64,000 nucleotides of DNA from Phytophthora sp. 'mugwort'. Lineage: Eukaryota; Oomycota; Peronosporomycetes; Peronosporales; Peronosporaceae. Every line of letters begins with the position of its first letter. The stretch's first letter is position 1. Both the position numbers and the translations under genes were made by a program. The notes beneath the pieces were generated by a model. The model was not told the origin of the DNA. It saw nothing but the letters and a program-made list of their open reading frames with translations, and ran no database searches. The DNA lies in assembly GCA_033558025.1 (NCBI GenBank), contig JAUCEF010000005.1:1178001-1242000 (forward strand), written 5' to 3'. This document shows, in pieces, positions 44,754 to 55,157 of this stretch.

Positions 44754-46386
44754 ATGAAGACCGATCAACGCATGAAGAATGGTATCAAGGTTCCCAGAGC
44801 TGTGCAGAATGGTGGTGCTACATCGAGCCAATTTGCGAGTGTTCAAGAACGCCGTATCATGAAGAAAGTGGCTCAACCGGAACACGCTTACACTGGCTGT
44901 GTGCCGTATACAGCAGATGACGATTCCGATGCTGTGCCCAAGAAGAAGAACCCGCCGATTCTGGGGTACAGAGGCCATCTTCGCCATGATGAAGACCGTA
45001 TCGGTACAACATTTACACAGGGTCTCGAAGTCACTACCAATCGAGTTTTAACCCTCTCAGGATCAAAAGCTCGAGTCGCTGACAGCCAGCCACGTCAAGT
45101 TCGTTTTGTTCAAGATAAAGCTCACCGACCGAAACAATCGGAGATTGTTAAAGCCGGTATGTCTCCACGATCTGGATATGATCAATTCGACAATGTCAGT
45201 GGGTATGGTAACTTTGTTGCGCCACCAGCAAAGGGGAATATGTCGACTCGCTCAGGTTATGGGGCTTTTGACAATGCTAGTGGATACGGAGCGTTCGCAG
45301 CACCTCCGCGTGGTGGTCTATCACTGCGATCGCGTTACGGTGAGTTTGAAAATTCCAGCGGCTATGGTGTTTTTGGTGGGCCTCCACCTGGGCCTATGTC
45401 GTCACGATCAGGCTATGGTGCGTTCGACAATGCTAGTGGATACGGAGCGTTTGCAGCGCCACCAGAACGTGGAGAGATGTCGCCTCGCTCGGGCTACGGA
45501 GCATTTGAAAATGCGAGCGCATACGGCGCATTTGCTGCACCACACTTTGACATGTCACCTCGATCTGGTTATGGCCAATTTGATAACGCTAGTGGTTATG
45601 GTAATTTTGCGTCGCCACCCAATCCAATGCAACCGGCTGACAGGTCGGATTCTAGCTACATTAACAAATACAAACACCCCCATGACCATTCCGTTAACGA
45701 AATGGTAGACATTAAACCAGTCGGCGGTCAACGTTTCGAACACACTAGACCATTCAACAGCCCGATTAGGGACCGTGAGGAGCAGCATCACGGCACTAAT
45801 CGTGCAATCAAAGCCGAAACACCGTCTGATCCTGTTCTTCAAGCAAAGTATCAGCAGGCTATAAACCGCGTTGGTGGAGAGGACGCAGCGCTTCGGCTAT
45901 GGAACTCGGCCGGACAAACAGTGTGGCAACGATACATGACACGTACAGGACTTCTGCAAGCCGTGAAACGCAGTTTCGAAAAACATGAACGGACCAGTAC
46001 GTTTTGTATTCGTGCAATTTATAAAAATGTTAGTGATGAGATGCCAAATCCAAATAATATTTGTGGTGCTGCTTGCACGAATTAGACCGTGGATTTATGA
46101 CGAAATCACAACTGAAAGAAGCACTGCGAGACCTTGCTTGTGTCTTCACCGACGATCAGGTGCGACTATTATAGGTAGGATATCTACTCCTGTAGTAATG
46201 CGATTTTTTTATGGATCCTGTTGTAGATTACTGCTCTGTTTGGGATACACGATAACCAGTGCGCTGGTAAGTATGTACTAGCATAGTTTGCTGTCAACAA
46301 ATCCTAATGAGCCTGCGGATCGTTTTGGCTTAGGTACTGTGCCGATGTCGGATCTTCTTCTTGCCCTCATGGAAAACAATGATTAA
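44754..46386 (+). CDS. GYG-repeat protein with C-terminal EF-hand-like pair, 4 exons, 469 aa
   Basis: Exons 44754-45996, 46086-46159, 46227-46266 and 46334-46386; introns GT-AG of 89, 67 and 67 bp; phases join to 1410 nt. Residues 135-290 are six repeats of 25-27 residues (for example MSPRSGYGAFENASAYGAFA). The N-terminal part has GYRGHLRHDEDRIGTTF. The C-terminus, completed only by the introns, reads FEKHERTNRGFMTKSQLKEA then FTDDQITALFGIHDN and GTVPMSDLLLALMENND, which looks like two degenerate EF-hands with few acidic ligands. No family named; a structural or flagellar role would be a guess. It is the only clearly intact multi-exon gene in the giant element and is more AT-rich in codon use than the host block, so it may be cargo or a recently captured gene. 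Confidence 0.7.
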
Positions 46387-48112
46387 GTACTGAACCTAGC
46401 AAAATGAAGATTTCCCGTTTATTTTTTTTCGTTCTTTTGTGTTCTAAGCCTCCATACGATCTATTATTTCATTCAAAACAATCTACCGATTCCTAAAGCT
46501 ATTGTAGCGTCAGTTTTGATGTGTCTGATGCAATAACTTCCGTAATTTCAAGCATTTCTCCGCCCTTCCGGCACAAGTGCACCATGTGATTGACTCCGAG
46601 TTGAAAGCGACTTTGTCTTCGTACCATGGAAAATTACCTCATGTCAGCGCATTGTTAGAAGCTTTAAGGTCGATCGGGGTGAAATTTGTGAATGAAATCG
46701 CGCAACTGCTTGTAATAATTTGTCCCGGTTCGACCGTGCTGCATCAGGTAATGCCGACAAGCCGTAGCACAACACTGAAAGTTTCAGCAGCATCACGAGC
46801 AATTTTTTTCTCGAGGCCAACGCAGTACGTCGATCCACCCATCAAGAGCGAGCACTACTACCGCAAGGAGGTCGATCAATGACACGAAGAAGGACACATT
46901 TGTGCTGGAATTTAGATACTTGGTAGTTAGGGAGAAATCAATGACGTCACGAGACAATTCTCGGATATTTTTTGGGGTGCTTCCTAAGCTCAGGCTGCAA
47001 TGTGATACATGTTTGTTGGTAGCTTTTTGATCGAGCTATTTGTCTAAGCTAGCGAGAACTAATGATATGTGAGTCAAGGTGCTATACTCCACGTAAACGT
47101 CTGATCGAAACAGCCTGCAGCATCGGGTAGTTCGCACAGGTTGGTATATCTCGTTCACGATCCCCTCTTCGTATGAAAATAATAAAAGTGCAGGAATGGC
47201 ATCCTTTTCGTGAATCCGCTCAGGATCCCGCCTCTGGTCGCTCGCTATGAGTGACTGGGGCATCGACAGCCGTCACAACTGCAAACCACGGGAATATCAC
47301 TGGCTAACTTGATATATCCTACTCCCCAGACATCCGAATTCCATTTAATGTGTACGAGAAATGAGTTCTCGGCAAGAATTATACTTCGAAGTTACGGTTT
47401 ACGACTTCTAAGCGCGTATCTAACCGTTGCACGGGCACACTTATAGTAAGCAAGCCGCCAGGGCACAAAAGTTTCTCTCAAAAACTTGTTTTGGGGTAGT
47501 GTGGTCGACCAGCCACCTTCTACGATGTGTACTGTACAGTTTGACGATATTTGCTTGCCCAACCAAGCCGTCTCCTCAACTTCCCAGCTGAAGGAAAACG
47601 CGCTGTAGTGGGTCTCGATAACTCGAAAACACACGCGCTAGGGAAGCTGGCGCTTCCAAGTAAGCTCTGTTATATTGCTTGCTCGCGCTAAGGTAGATTG
47701 TAATCTGGCTACGGTCATGGAACGTTATCTAAGATCTAGCGATGCTGTTAATCACTCGTCTTCAGGCTCCTCTACCAGCTTGGCCGCATGTTCTGTGCGG
47801 CCCAGTGCAGTGGGCAAGGCTTGACCTTATCCAGCCACTACACCGCCCCTCCAAGCTCCAAAGACCTGACTCGCCCTTAGTGATGGCGTACGAATGTGAA
47901 CCGAACGTGTAAGTTGCCGCGGATATAGCTCAGGACCATCATTCTGCAACGTCAACTTGCTGCCTTTGCAAATCGAGTTGTCGTAATATGCTTCGTGAGA
48001 GCTGAATCTTTGGCCCGCTCTGCGTACAGTCGGATCATGGCCGGGATATCCTTCCATAGCGATTGTAGTGGCTCCCATGAGTCTTCAATTGGCTCTAGCC
48101 CTCACCAGGACA
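46387..48112. other. No recognised gene
   Basis: An open stretch at 46577-46882 (plus, 101 codons, LSSYHGKLPHVSALLEALRS) and small minus-strand stretches at 47392-47634 and 47827-48078 have no supporting features. The remainder is AT-rich spacer. Confidence 0.4.
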
Positions 48113-49660
48113 CTAAGATCTTGTAGCCCTTTTTTGCTGGGGATCATCGGTGATCCTTGAGTTCTGCCACAGTACGATACCTTGCGAGGCAACATGATCT
48201 CTGACTTCTTCAGTAACTTCGTAGTCCTCATCTGCGTAGTACTTTAGTCTCGATGCATGCACGTCAGCCTCTGCACCCGTTACTAGATGTCGGGTCACAA
48301 ATGAATGCACATTAGCTTTCACCACTTGGTATGGGCCGATCCAAGCGACAAGCAGTTCGTCTTGGTACTTCTGATCGACTCGTGATCGCAGCACGAAGTC
48401 ATCTACTCCAAAATATGCCTTCCGTGCGTACTTTTGCATTTTCTTGTTGCGGAGAGTCTGGCGCCCACGCTTTGCTGCTACTGTTCGATGCATCTCATGA
48501 ACACCATCACGAAGTTCTTGTAACTTTTGCTCAATCCGCTCCGGTTGTTTCGTTAGCTCCCATACTTTCCGTTGCTTTAGGTTAACACAGAAATTGAGGG
48601 GTTCGGCAATGGAAGCACGCAAAACGACTCGACTGGGGCTTTGTTCCCCAGCGACGGCAGTTGAGTGTGGTTGATGCTTGCTCGCAGCAACAGTGCCCAC
48701 TCTCAAATTTCTTTTTTGTACTAAAGACACATGACTTAGGACTTAAACCACATCGCGGTTAATGCCTTCGCAATGTAGAAGTAAATGACTGAGTTGGTCA
48801 CAAGCCACGATGATCGGGTACGCTTCTTTCTCGATAACGCTCCAGTAGCGTTTGGGGCCCGTGAAAGTTCCGCTCGCAAAGACGAGAAGCTCATGCTGCT
48901 GATTGGCTACGGGCTTGCGTGTCTGCCATGCTTTGACTTGGCTGAAAAATAATGCCATATCCTTCGTCCGAAGCATCGGGTATCGAAGACATGACCGCTT
49001 CGGGCTGTGGGAATGCAAGGTTGGCTGCATTTGCTAGCTTCTCCTTGAGCTGGTCAAATGCTGCTCGATGTGTCGCATCAAACGCCAAAGCAATGTCCGA
49101 CTCCACCCTTTTCGTCCGTCATGAAGCTGTTGCGCGACCTGCATCCAGCTTTTCCTGTAGCGGTTGTGTAGCTCTGGAAAAGTCAACAATGCTCTCGCGC
49201 ATCCAATTTGCCGCACATAGGAACTGTTGGAGTTCACCAGTTTTGGTCGGGTACGGAAGGGATGTCATCGCTTTGATGTGTTGTGGATCGTGTCTGACAC
49301 TGGTTCCGGTGATGATCTTACCGCTCCATTTACTTGTGGCTCGTATAGACTCGACTTCTTTACGCTCAGGTTGAAACCAAAGAAATCAAGAAGTTCAATA
49401 GTCGTTCAAGTTTCGCTAAGTAAGTCTCCACGTCCACAGCAAACACTAACAAGTCATCTATCTACACGAGTAATGCTTATACATCAATTCATCCCGACAC
49501 TGTCAACAGTAGCCTGAAAGAACAGAGCCACATCACAGCACCCCTGCGATACACGTCTAGGCGTGTAGATTTTCCTGTGCGTCATGTAGGATAACATCTC
49601 TTGGTACGCTTCATCAAGGGCTAACTGCCAACAGCTCTTAATACAATTGAAAAGCCCAAA
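48113..49660 (-). mobile_element. Truncated, decayed gypsy element (RT to chromodomain)
   Basis: Minus strand: RT pieces (SYMTHRKIYTPRRVSQGCCD, GFNLSVKKSSLYEPQV), connection and RNase H pieces (ATHRAAFDQLKEKLANAANL, FASGTFTGPKRYWSVIEKEA), then an open stretch 48730-48113 with the integrase C-terminus (WIGPYQVVKANVHSFVTRHL) and a chromodomain-like start (EDYEVTEEVRDHVASQGIVL). Most of integrase is missing, so the copy is internally deleted. It is a different lineage from the gypsy element at 50.4-55.2 kb, judging by the RT blocks. Confidence 0.75.
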
Positions 49661-50230
49661 AACCTGTCATCCCCGCACCATTCGGAGGCTGGAACTTGTT
49701 TCATGGACGCTCTCTGGTCGGCGCTGTATTACCTTGGTCAGCCGAGACTAGTCACGATGGACATGTGGGACGCATTCGAAGACACGCGACCTGAGATTCA
49801 GTACGGCGTGACGCGCGACGATGCTACGGAGTTCTTCGAGTTGTTGCAACGTCAAAGCGTGCCTTTGAACTACAACCGCTTGATGGTTAATCTTCTCTCG
49901 AGTTCCGCTATCAAGATCGATACTCTCCATGATTTCTGGAAGACGCTTGAAGCTGGTGCCTACATCGTGAGAGCTGGCGAAGATGGACTTGGGCACTGTT
50001 TCGTCGTGGTCTCGCATGGTCGTGACAAGCGACTCATCTCGCTCGATGACTACGACACCAAGAACGATCCGCCGATTGTTGTCACGCCTCTCCGTTATCA
50101 GGCATGGATCAATCACGTGGAGTGGATCTGCCGCGTCGAGCTGCAGTCGGGGTACCAGTGTCGCCACGGGAAGCGCAAGTCGAAGATTCAGAGCAAGCGG
50201 GAGAAGCGTTTGAAGAAGCAGCAACAATAG
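49661..50230 (+). CDS. Peptidase-like ORF with Cys-His-Asp arrangement, N-terminus missing
   Basis: The frame is open before the first ATG (49703), and the likely nucleophile lies just upstream of it: EAGTCFMDALWSALYYLG, Cys at 49697. The continuation has GEDGLGHCFVVVSHGRD (candidate His) and RLISLDDYDTKNDPP (candidate Asp), and a Lys/Arg-rich tail (KREKRLKKQQQ) before the stop at 50230. A Cys at the start of a helix followed by GHCFVVV and an Asp is the order of papain-like/OTU cysteine peptidases. Family not named. It abuts the dead gypsy element on its left and lies next to the gypsy element on its right (opposite strand), so it may be a mobile-element ORF. The core is uninterrupted. Confidence 0.5.
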   Translation, partial: NLSSPHHSEAGTCFMDALWSALYYLGQPRLVTMDMWDAFEDTRPEIQYGVTRDDATEFFELLQRQSVPLNYNRLMVNLLSSSAIKIDTLHDFWKTLEAGAYIVRAGEDGLGHCFVVVSHGRDKRLISLDDYDTKNDPPIVVTPLRYQAWINHVEWICRVELQSGYQCRHGKRKSKIQSKREKRLKKQQQ

Positions 50231-50405
50231 TAGGGGTTGTACATATGGAATACATTTGGCTTTTGTGCCCCCCTCAGAACTGTTTATCTTCTCGTCGCTT
50301 CGTTCTCCGGGTTGCCTCAAAGTCCGCAATGAGGTCTGGAATTTGCGTGAGATTCTCCACTGGTTCCCAAGTTGGCTTCTCCTCTCCAACCCACTCCACA
50401 TGGAA

Positions 50406-51613
50406 TTACGTACGTCGTTTGTGACGACGCCTTCCCAAAAGACGCTTGACAATCTGATCGACACTGCCGTCTGCCAGAATCACGTCACCTGGTCGAGATA
50501 ATCGAGTTGACTCCTTGTACGGCTTCAACGATCCGGTGTTGAAGACTGGATGGAGCTTGTTTCCGGCCTGGATGTTGAGCTCGTAGGCATGGTTGTGCAC
50601 CTTCCACGCGACCGTGTACGATCCAATCCACTTTGGTCCAAACTTCGTGGAATTTGGTAGGCCAGAGTGCTTTGGGTTGAAGTGCCTCGTGCTTAAGTAC
50701 ACTTGGTCCCCAACTTAGAAGACTTGCTCCTCACGGTTCCGGTCATAAGTATCGCGCAGTCGCTATTGGGCTTCAGCTAGCGCTTCGCGGCAGCGCAGCA
50801 GGATTGCCGCTTGACTCTCGTGGAACTCGGCGCCGTGCCGACTCGTGGAATCCGTACCAGTTGCTCTGCCATGAGTTGAAGTGGGTTCAACGGAATGTAA
50901 CCCAGATCCTCTTCGAACGGCGCAAGTTGTATGCTGGAGTTAACCGTCGAGACAATGGCAAACTCAGCGTTGGCCAAGTGAACGTCCCAGTCATCCTGCA
51001 GCGGACCAACGAAGCAGCGGATATACTCTTCCAGCGTATGGTTCATTCGCTCAGTTTGTCCATCGCCTTGCGCTCGGTGCGCTACGGTCATGCTCAGCTT
51101 CGTTCCAAAAGACTTGAAGATATGCTGCCAGAAGTTGGACACAAACTTCCTATCGGGACCAGATACGATGTTGGATGGCATGCCGTGCAGCTTCTAGATG
51201 TTGCCGATGAAGAGTCGAGCAACACCTTCAGCTGTCACCGTGTTGGACGTAGGTACGAAGTGGCAACGCTTGGTCAACCGATCACCGACGACCCAGATGG
51301 AATTAACGTCTCTTTTCTTTCGGGGTAGATCCGTGATGAAGTCCATGGAGATGGATCGCCATCGCTCATCCGGAATGCTCAGTGGTTCGAGCAGTCCTGG
51401 GGGTTCGTCAACCGTGGCTTTGTTCCTTCGACAAGGCTCACAGTCGGCAATGAATCTCTGGATGGACTTGAGCATCTTAGACCAGTACCAACGACGTGCA
51501 AGTGTCAAGTACGTCCGTTCAGCACCGGGGTGACCGCCGTAGTTAGTGTCGTGGCACCCGCTGATGATCGTCTGTCGTAACTTCAGGTCGTTGGGCACGA
51601 CAATGCGAGGCAC
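50406..51613 (-). pseudogene. Integrase region of gypsy element 2
   Basis: The zinc-binding domain is complete (HDTNYGGHPGAERTYLTLAR, then CEPCRRNK). The DDE core follows with MDFITDLPRKKRDVNSIWVV (first Asp), then SGPDRKFVSNFWQHIFKSFG (second Asp) and QGDGQTERMNHTLEEYIRCF (Glu), so all three catalytic residues are readable across one frameshift near 51190. The tail (FGPKWIGSYTVAWKVHNHAY, LHPVFNTGSLKPYKES) is typical of gypsy integrase C-termini. Confidence 0.88.
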
Positions 51614-52065
51614 GTTATCGACCGGTGTTTGCTACCACAGTAATCCCACCGCTTCAGAATAACGGCGATACTTATTGTGGTGTTGCTGTACGCGCTTCGG
51701 TTTTGAGCCAGCTGTACGTCGCTTGATCGCTGAGAAGATTGTTTGGATCTCACGGTCCTTCTTGTACGCTTTCTTGATGCTGGAGATCAATTCGGAGTTG
51801 GTAGTCACTTCGCTGATCGCCAAGCTGAAAGAGGTATCGTCGAAACTTGTTACGCTCAAGTCATGGGAAAACTTCATCTCCGGTTGCCGGTTCGGACCTT
51901 CGGCTCAGTGCAACCGCGATGCCGTTCTTGGCTCCGGACAGATAAGAAACAGTTGGCTGGTACTCCGCGAGGATGTCGTACCAGCGCACTAGTCGTCGAT
52001 TGGCCATCTTCTGCGTGAACAGGCTTTCAAGACTCTTGTGATCTGTCTCGCAATTGGAGGTTTGT

Positions 52066-53244
52066 CTAAGCAGTAGATCCTGAACGCAGCCAGAGCGTGA
52101 ACGATCGCTTGTGTTGCTGCTGCTGGGTTGGGTAGTTGAGCACCGCTGACTTCATCTTCCTACTGGTGTACGCAATAGGACACTCAACACCATCAACAAC
52201 CTGGAAGAGTACTCCCACAGCGAACTTGCTCGCATCGGTCCGGAGATGCATAGGCTGGTTGAATTCTGGAAGGTACAGTACCGGTGGGTTGCACAACCGC
52301 CGCTTCAACTCTTTGAGTTCTTCAACAGCTCATCGTTTTTTTTTTTTGAAGTGGATCTGCGCGTTGCGCTTGTTCTGCTTCTTCAGGAGAGCGAACATGG
52401 TCGCAGTTAGTGAAGCGTACTCCGGGCAGAAACGCTGAACGTATCCAGTCAAGCCAAGGAAGCTGTGAAGCTCTTCTTGCATTCGAGGTATGGGCCAGTC
52501 CTTGATTGTCTGGACCTTATCGGGATCCATCCGTACTCCATCTCGCCCAACGAAGTCACTTTTTAAGCACGGGATCTCGTCACCGCAGAAGACACACTTG
52601 GCAAGCTTCACGTAAAGCTTGTTGTCGCGCAAGATGTCCAATGTCTTCCGCAAAGCTTCGAGGTGTTCGTCAATGCCATGGGAATATGTAGATGTCGTCA
52701 TAGAAAGATTTCGTGTTTTCCAAACCACGAAACAGCTTCGATGTCAACCATGCATCTTCGCAGGTGCATTACAGACTCCCATGGGTAGCACCAGGTACTC
52801 CCAGAGCCCATTGGGTGCCTTGAACGCCGTGAACTTGATGTCTTCTTCGCGCATGCGAACTTGGTAGTACGCGGATATCAGATCCATTGTCGAAAACCAA
52901 TGTGCACCCGACTTGGCGTCCAAGATGTCTTCTTTCCTTGTCATTGGAATACTCTGGCGCACAGTGTTCGAATTCAAGTATCGGTAATCGCGAACAATTC
53001 TCCATCCCACTGGCTCGCGGACGCAGAACGCTGTTGCAGCATGTGGGCTGATGCTTGGACGGATGGGCTTTTTCTTCACCATGTCTTCAACCCAGCGTAC
53101 GATTTCGCGCTGCTGTTCCGGTGATTGTCTCCACTGCTGCCGATACATCGCAAAGTGCGAATTTCTCAGTCGATCCGATGCTCGATATCGCGTTTCTCGT
53201 GTAAGCCTTCTGGAAGTTCCGGACAAAACGCACTGTCTTTGCAC
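52066..53244 (-). pseudogene. Reverse transcriptase and RNase H region of gypsy element 2
   Basis: RT blocks: WRIVRDYRYLNSNTVRQSIP, GAHWFSTMDLISAYYQVRMR (first catalytic Asp), FTAFKAPNGLWEYLVLPMGV with CNAPAKM, then in the next frame the YDDIYIF box, HLEALRKTLDILRDNKLYVK, GLTGYVQRFCPEYASLTATM, and RNase H start LRTDASKFAVGVLFQV. A frameshift lies just before the YDD box, and an A/T homopolymer at 52337 breaks the frame again. Confidence 0.85.
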
Positions 53245-53707
53245 TCCACGAGTAGCTGGAAAGCTGGATTGTCTTGGAAGCTATCCCAGTCCGTCTCCAG
53301 ATAGCGTTGTGCCTTCGCACTTCCGACGTTGTCGGGTTGATCTTGCCGATGCAGTGATCGAGCAACTTGCTTGATTGTCTCGTTCGACAGGACCACCATG
53401 AAATCCGGTTCATTTATCGACTCGGTCTTGATTCTCAGGAACTTTCGCAATCTCTTTCGCGCGATGTACTTGGTCTCCACACCAGTCTCATCTACCACGC
53501 CAATTGTGAGCATCTTCTCCACGAAGGTGTCTTTCCCCTTGGCACCGCTGCTCCCAAGAGTCTCCCCTGCAGTACCCTCGCGTTCTGTCAACTCCAAGTC
53601 GCGCTCTTCTACCGAACCCTTGCCGGTTGACGCGTCTTATTGCTGTCCGCGGACAACACTCGGGGTTTCTTTCTGCACTGTGTCGCGATCCGGGCCATCT
53701 ACAGACT

Positions 53708-55157
53708 TCACTTCCGTTTCCAGCATGGCGCCTCGACAGGAATCGGGTCTTTCGCCGATAGGCCTTTCACCTCGACAGATCTCCGAATCCCGGAGGCAAT
53801 CACCGGTCCGCCTTCCTCGATCGGTCCGCAGGTGATACCTGACCGCTCCCAGTACAGAGTTTTCACTCCTGCTCCTTGAATACGTCGACTTCTCCAGCCG
53901 ATTTGGGGCTGCACATCCTCGAAGAATGGAATTCCAAGGATGCAGTCAAATTCGTCGGGGATCGCGTAGACTACTGCAACACACTTGTATGCCTCGCTAG
54001 TCCCAACACTTAGATCTCGAGAGGCAGAACTTCCAGTTCCGCTTCCACGATTTGGTGTCTTCGAGCTTGACGCGGGTGTTTTATCGCTGAACTTTGTTGT
54101 CCGAAGCTGATGCTCCGATACCCAGTGGTTTAACACATAAATCGTGGTCGCCCCGCAGTCCAGTAACGTATTTCGCGTCAATATGGCCTTATCAGCCGCG
54201 TGTATCTCACCAGAAACGGAGAACAGCGGCCGAGACTTGTATACTAGAGGGTTTTCATTCAGAACGTTGAGGCCGATAGCCTCAACGTTCTGAATGAAAA
54301 CCCTCTGGTCGTTCTGGTTACACTGTCGGCCACGTCAAGACCCTCATTCACTGACGTGGTTGCTCATTTCCCTGCTTGTCTTGTTCCTTCTTCCACGCAA
54401 AGCAGTTAGCCCTGATGTGGCCTGGCTTCTTGGAAAAGCAACAAGTACGATCTTCGGCGCACTTGGTGTCCGACTTCGACTTGAAGCGACCCTTCCCGCG
54501 AAACGATTCCCCCTTAGGTTTGCCATTGTCTTGGGATCGGCCAGCCGACGACGATCTCTTGTCTCTGTCCGAACGACGCTCTCTCTCACTTCTTCGGCGA
54601 AGTGAGTCACTTCGTACTTGACGGCTAAATCCATAGCTTCACTCACGCCTCGGGGTTCTCGATCTTGGCATAGCTGCGCGTGCGAGGCTTGAGACCGTTC
54701 GCATAGCACAACACCTGGTCGAGTATGCTCATGCCTTCCACGCGGAAGATGAGAGCTGAGTACTCGTCGTTGTATGGCTCGATCTCCGCTGTCTGCTTGA
54801 GTCGCTGGAACTTCTCGCGCAGGACGGCCTGGCAGTTCGATGCTTCGAAGTCTTGGAGCACATGCTAACGGAAAATCCCCCACGTGTGCTCCTCGCTTCT
54901 CGTCGTCGAAGACCAATGCAGGAACCACCCCGAGGCCGGCTTATTGCCGACCCGGCGATCCCCGGCAGTCGTGTGCTCATGTCTTCGATCAGAATACCGT
55001 TGATGCGACACGCGTTCTCGATCTGGAACAGCCATTCGCGGACGCCCTTCACGTGCTTGCCAGTGAACTTTGGCAGATTGGTGGGCACTCGCGAGCGCTT
55101 AACCGTCGCTTGATTGAGCTGGTCAATCTCGGCTTGTAGCTGGGCGATGGTCGGCAT
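53708..55157 (-). pseudogene. Gag and protease region of gypsy element 2
   Basis: Gag: PTNLPKFTGKHVKGVREWLF with IENACRINGI, then, after a frameshift, LREKFQRLKQTAEIEPYNDE and MSILDQVLCYANGLKPRTRS, the usual gypsy Gag capsid series. The protease piece at 54181-53708 has TLLDCGATTIYV, where retropepsins have D-[ST]-G; a Cys follows the catalytic Asp here. CIPFFEDVQP-type flap sequence follows (GIPFFEDVQPQIGW). The zinc-knuckle region between them (about 54400-54600) is present only as broken sequence. Confidence 0.75.
54246..54306. repeat. Perfect 28-bp inverted repeat with 5-base loop
   Basis: Arm AGAGGGTTTTCATTCAGAAC plus GTTGAGGC at 54246-54273; its exact inverted copy at 54279-54306; loop CGATA. 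It lies inside gypsy element 2 between gag and protease. A true hairpin or a fold-back assembly artefact are both possible. Confidence 0.9.

Larger units (their letters stand above)
50406..55157 (-). mobile_element. Ty3/gypsy LTR retrotransposon, decayed
   Basis: The minus strand carries gag, protease, reverse transcriptase, RNase H, integrase and a C-terminal chromodomain-type tail in that order from 55157 to 50406, covering the whole internal region. Frames shift at several points (for example 54860, 53600, 52730 and 51630) and the protease active site is altered. LTRs were not identified in the flanks; the sequence just beyond 55157 has a G run at 55216. A perfect 28-bp hairpin sits between gag and protease. 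Confidence 0.88.

Noticed and set aside
45106..45708. 200-codon ORF in another frame of the GYG-repeat gene
   Set aside because: A repeat-driven shadow frame; the 44754 frame has the coherent repeats and the intron-completed end.
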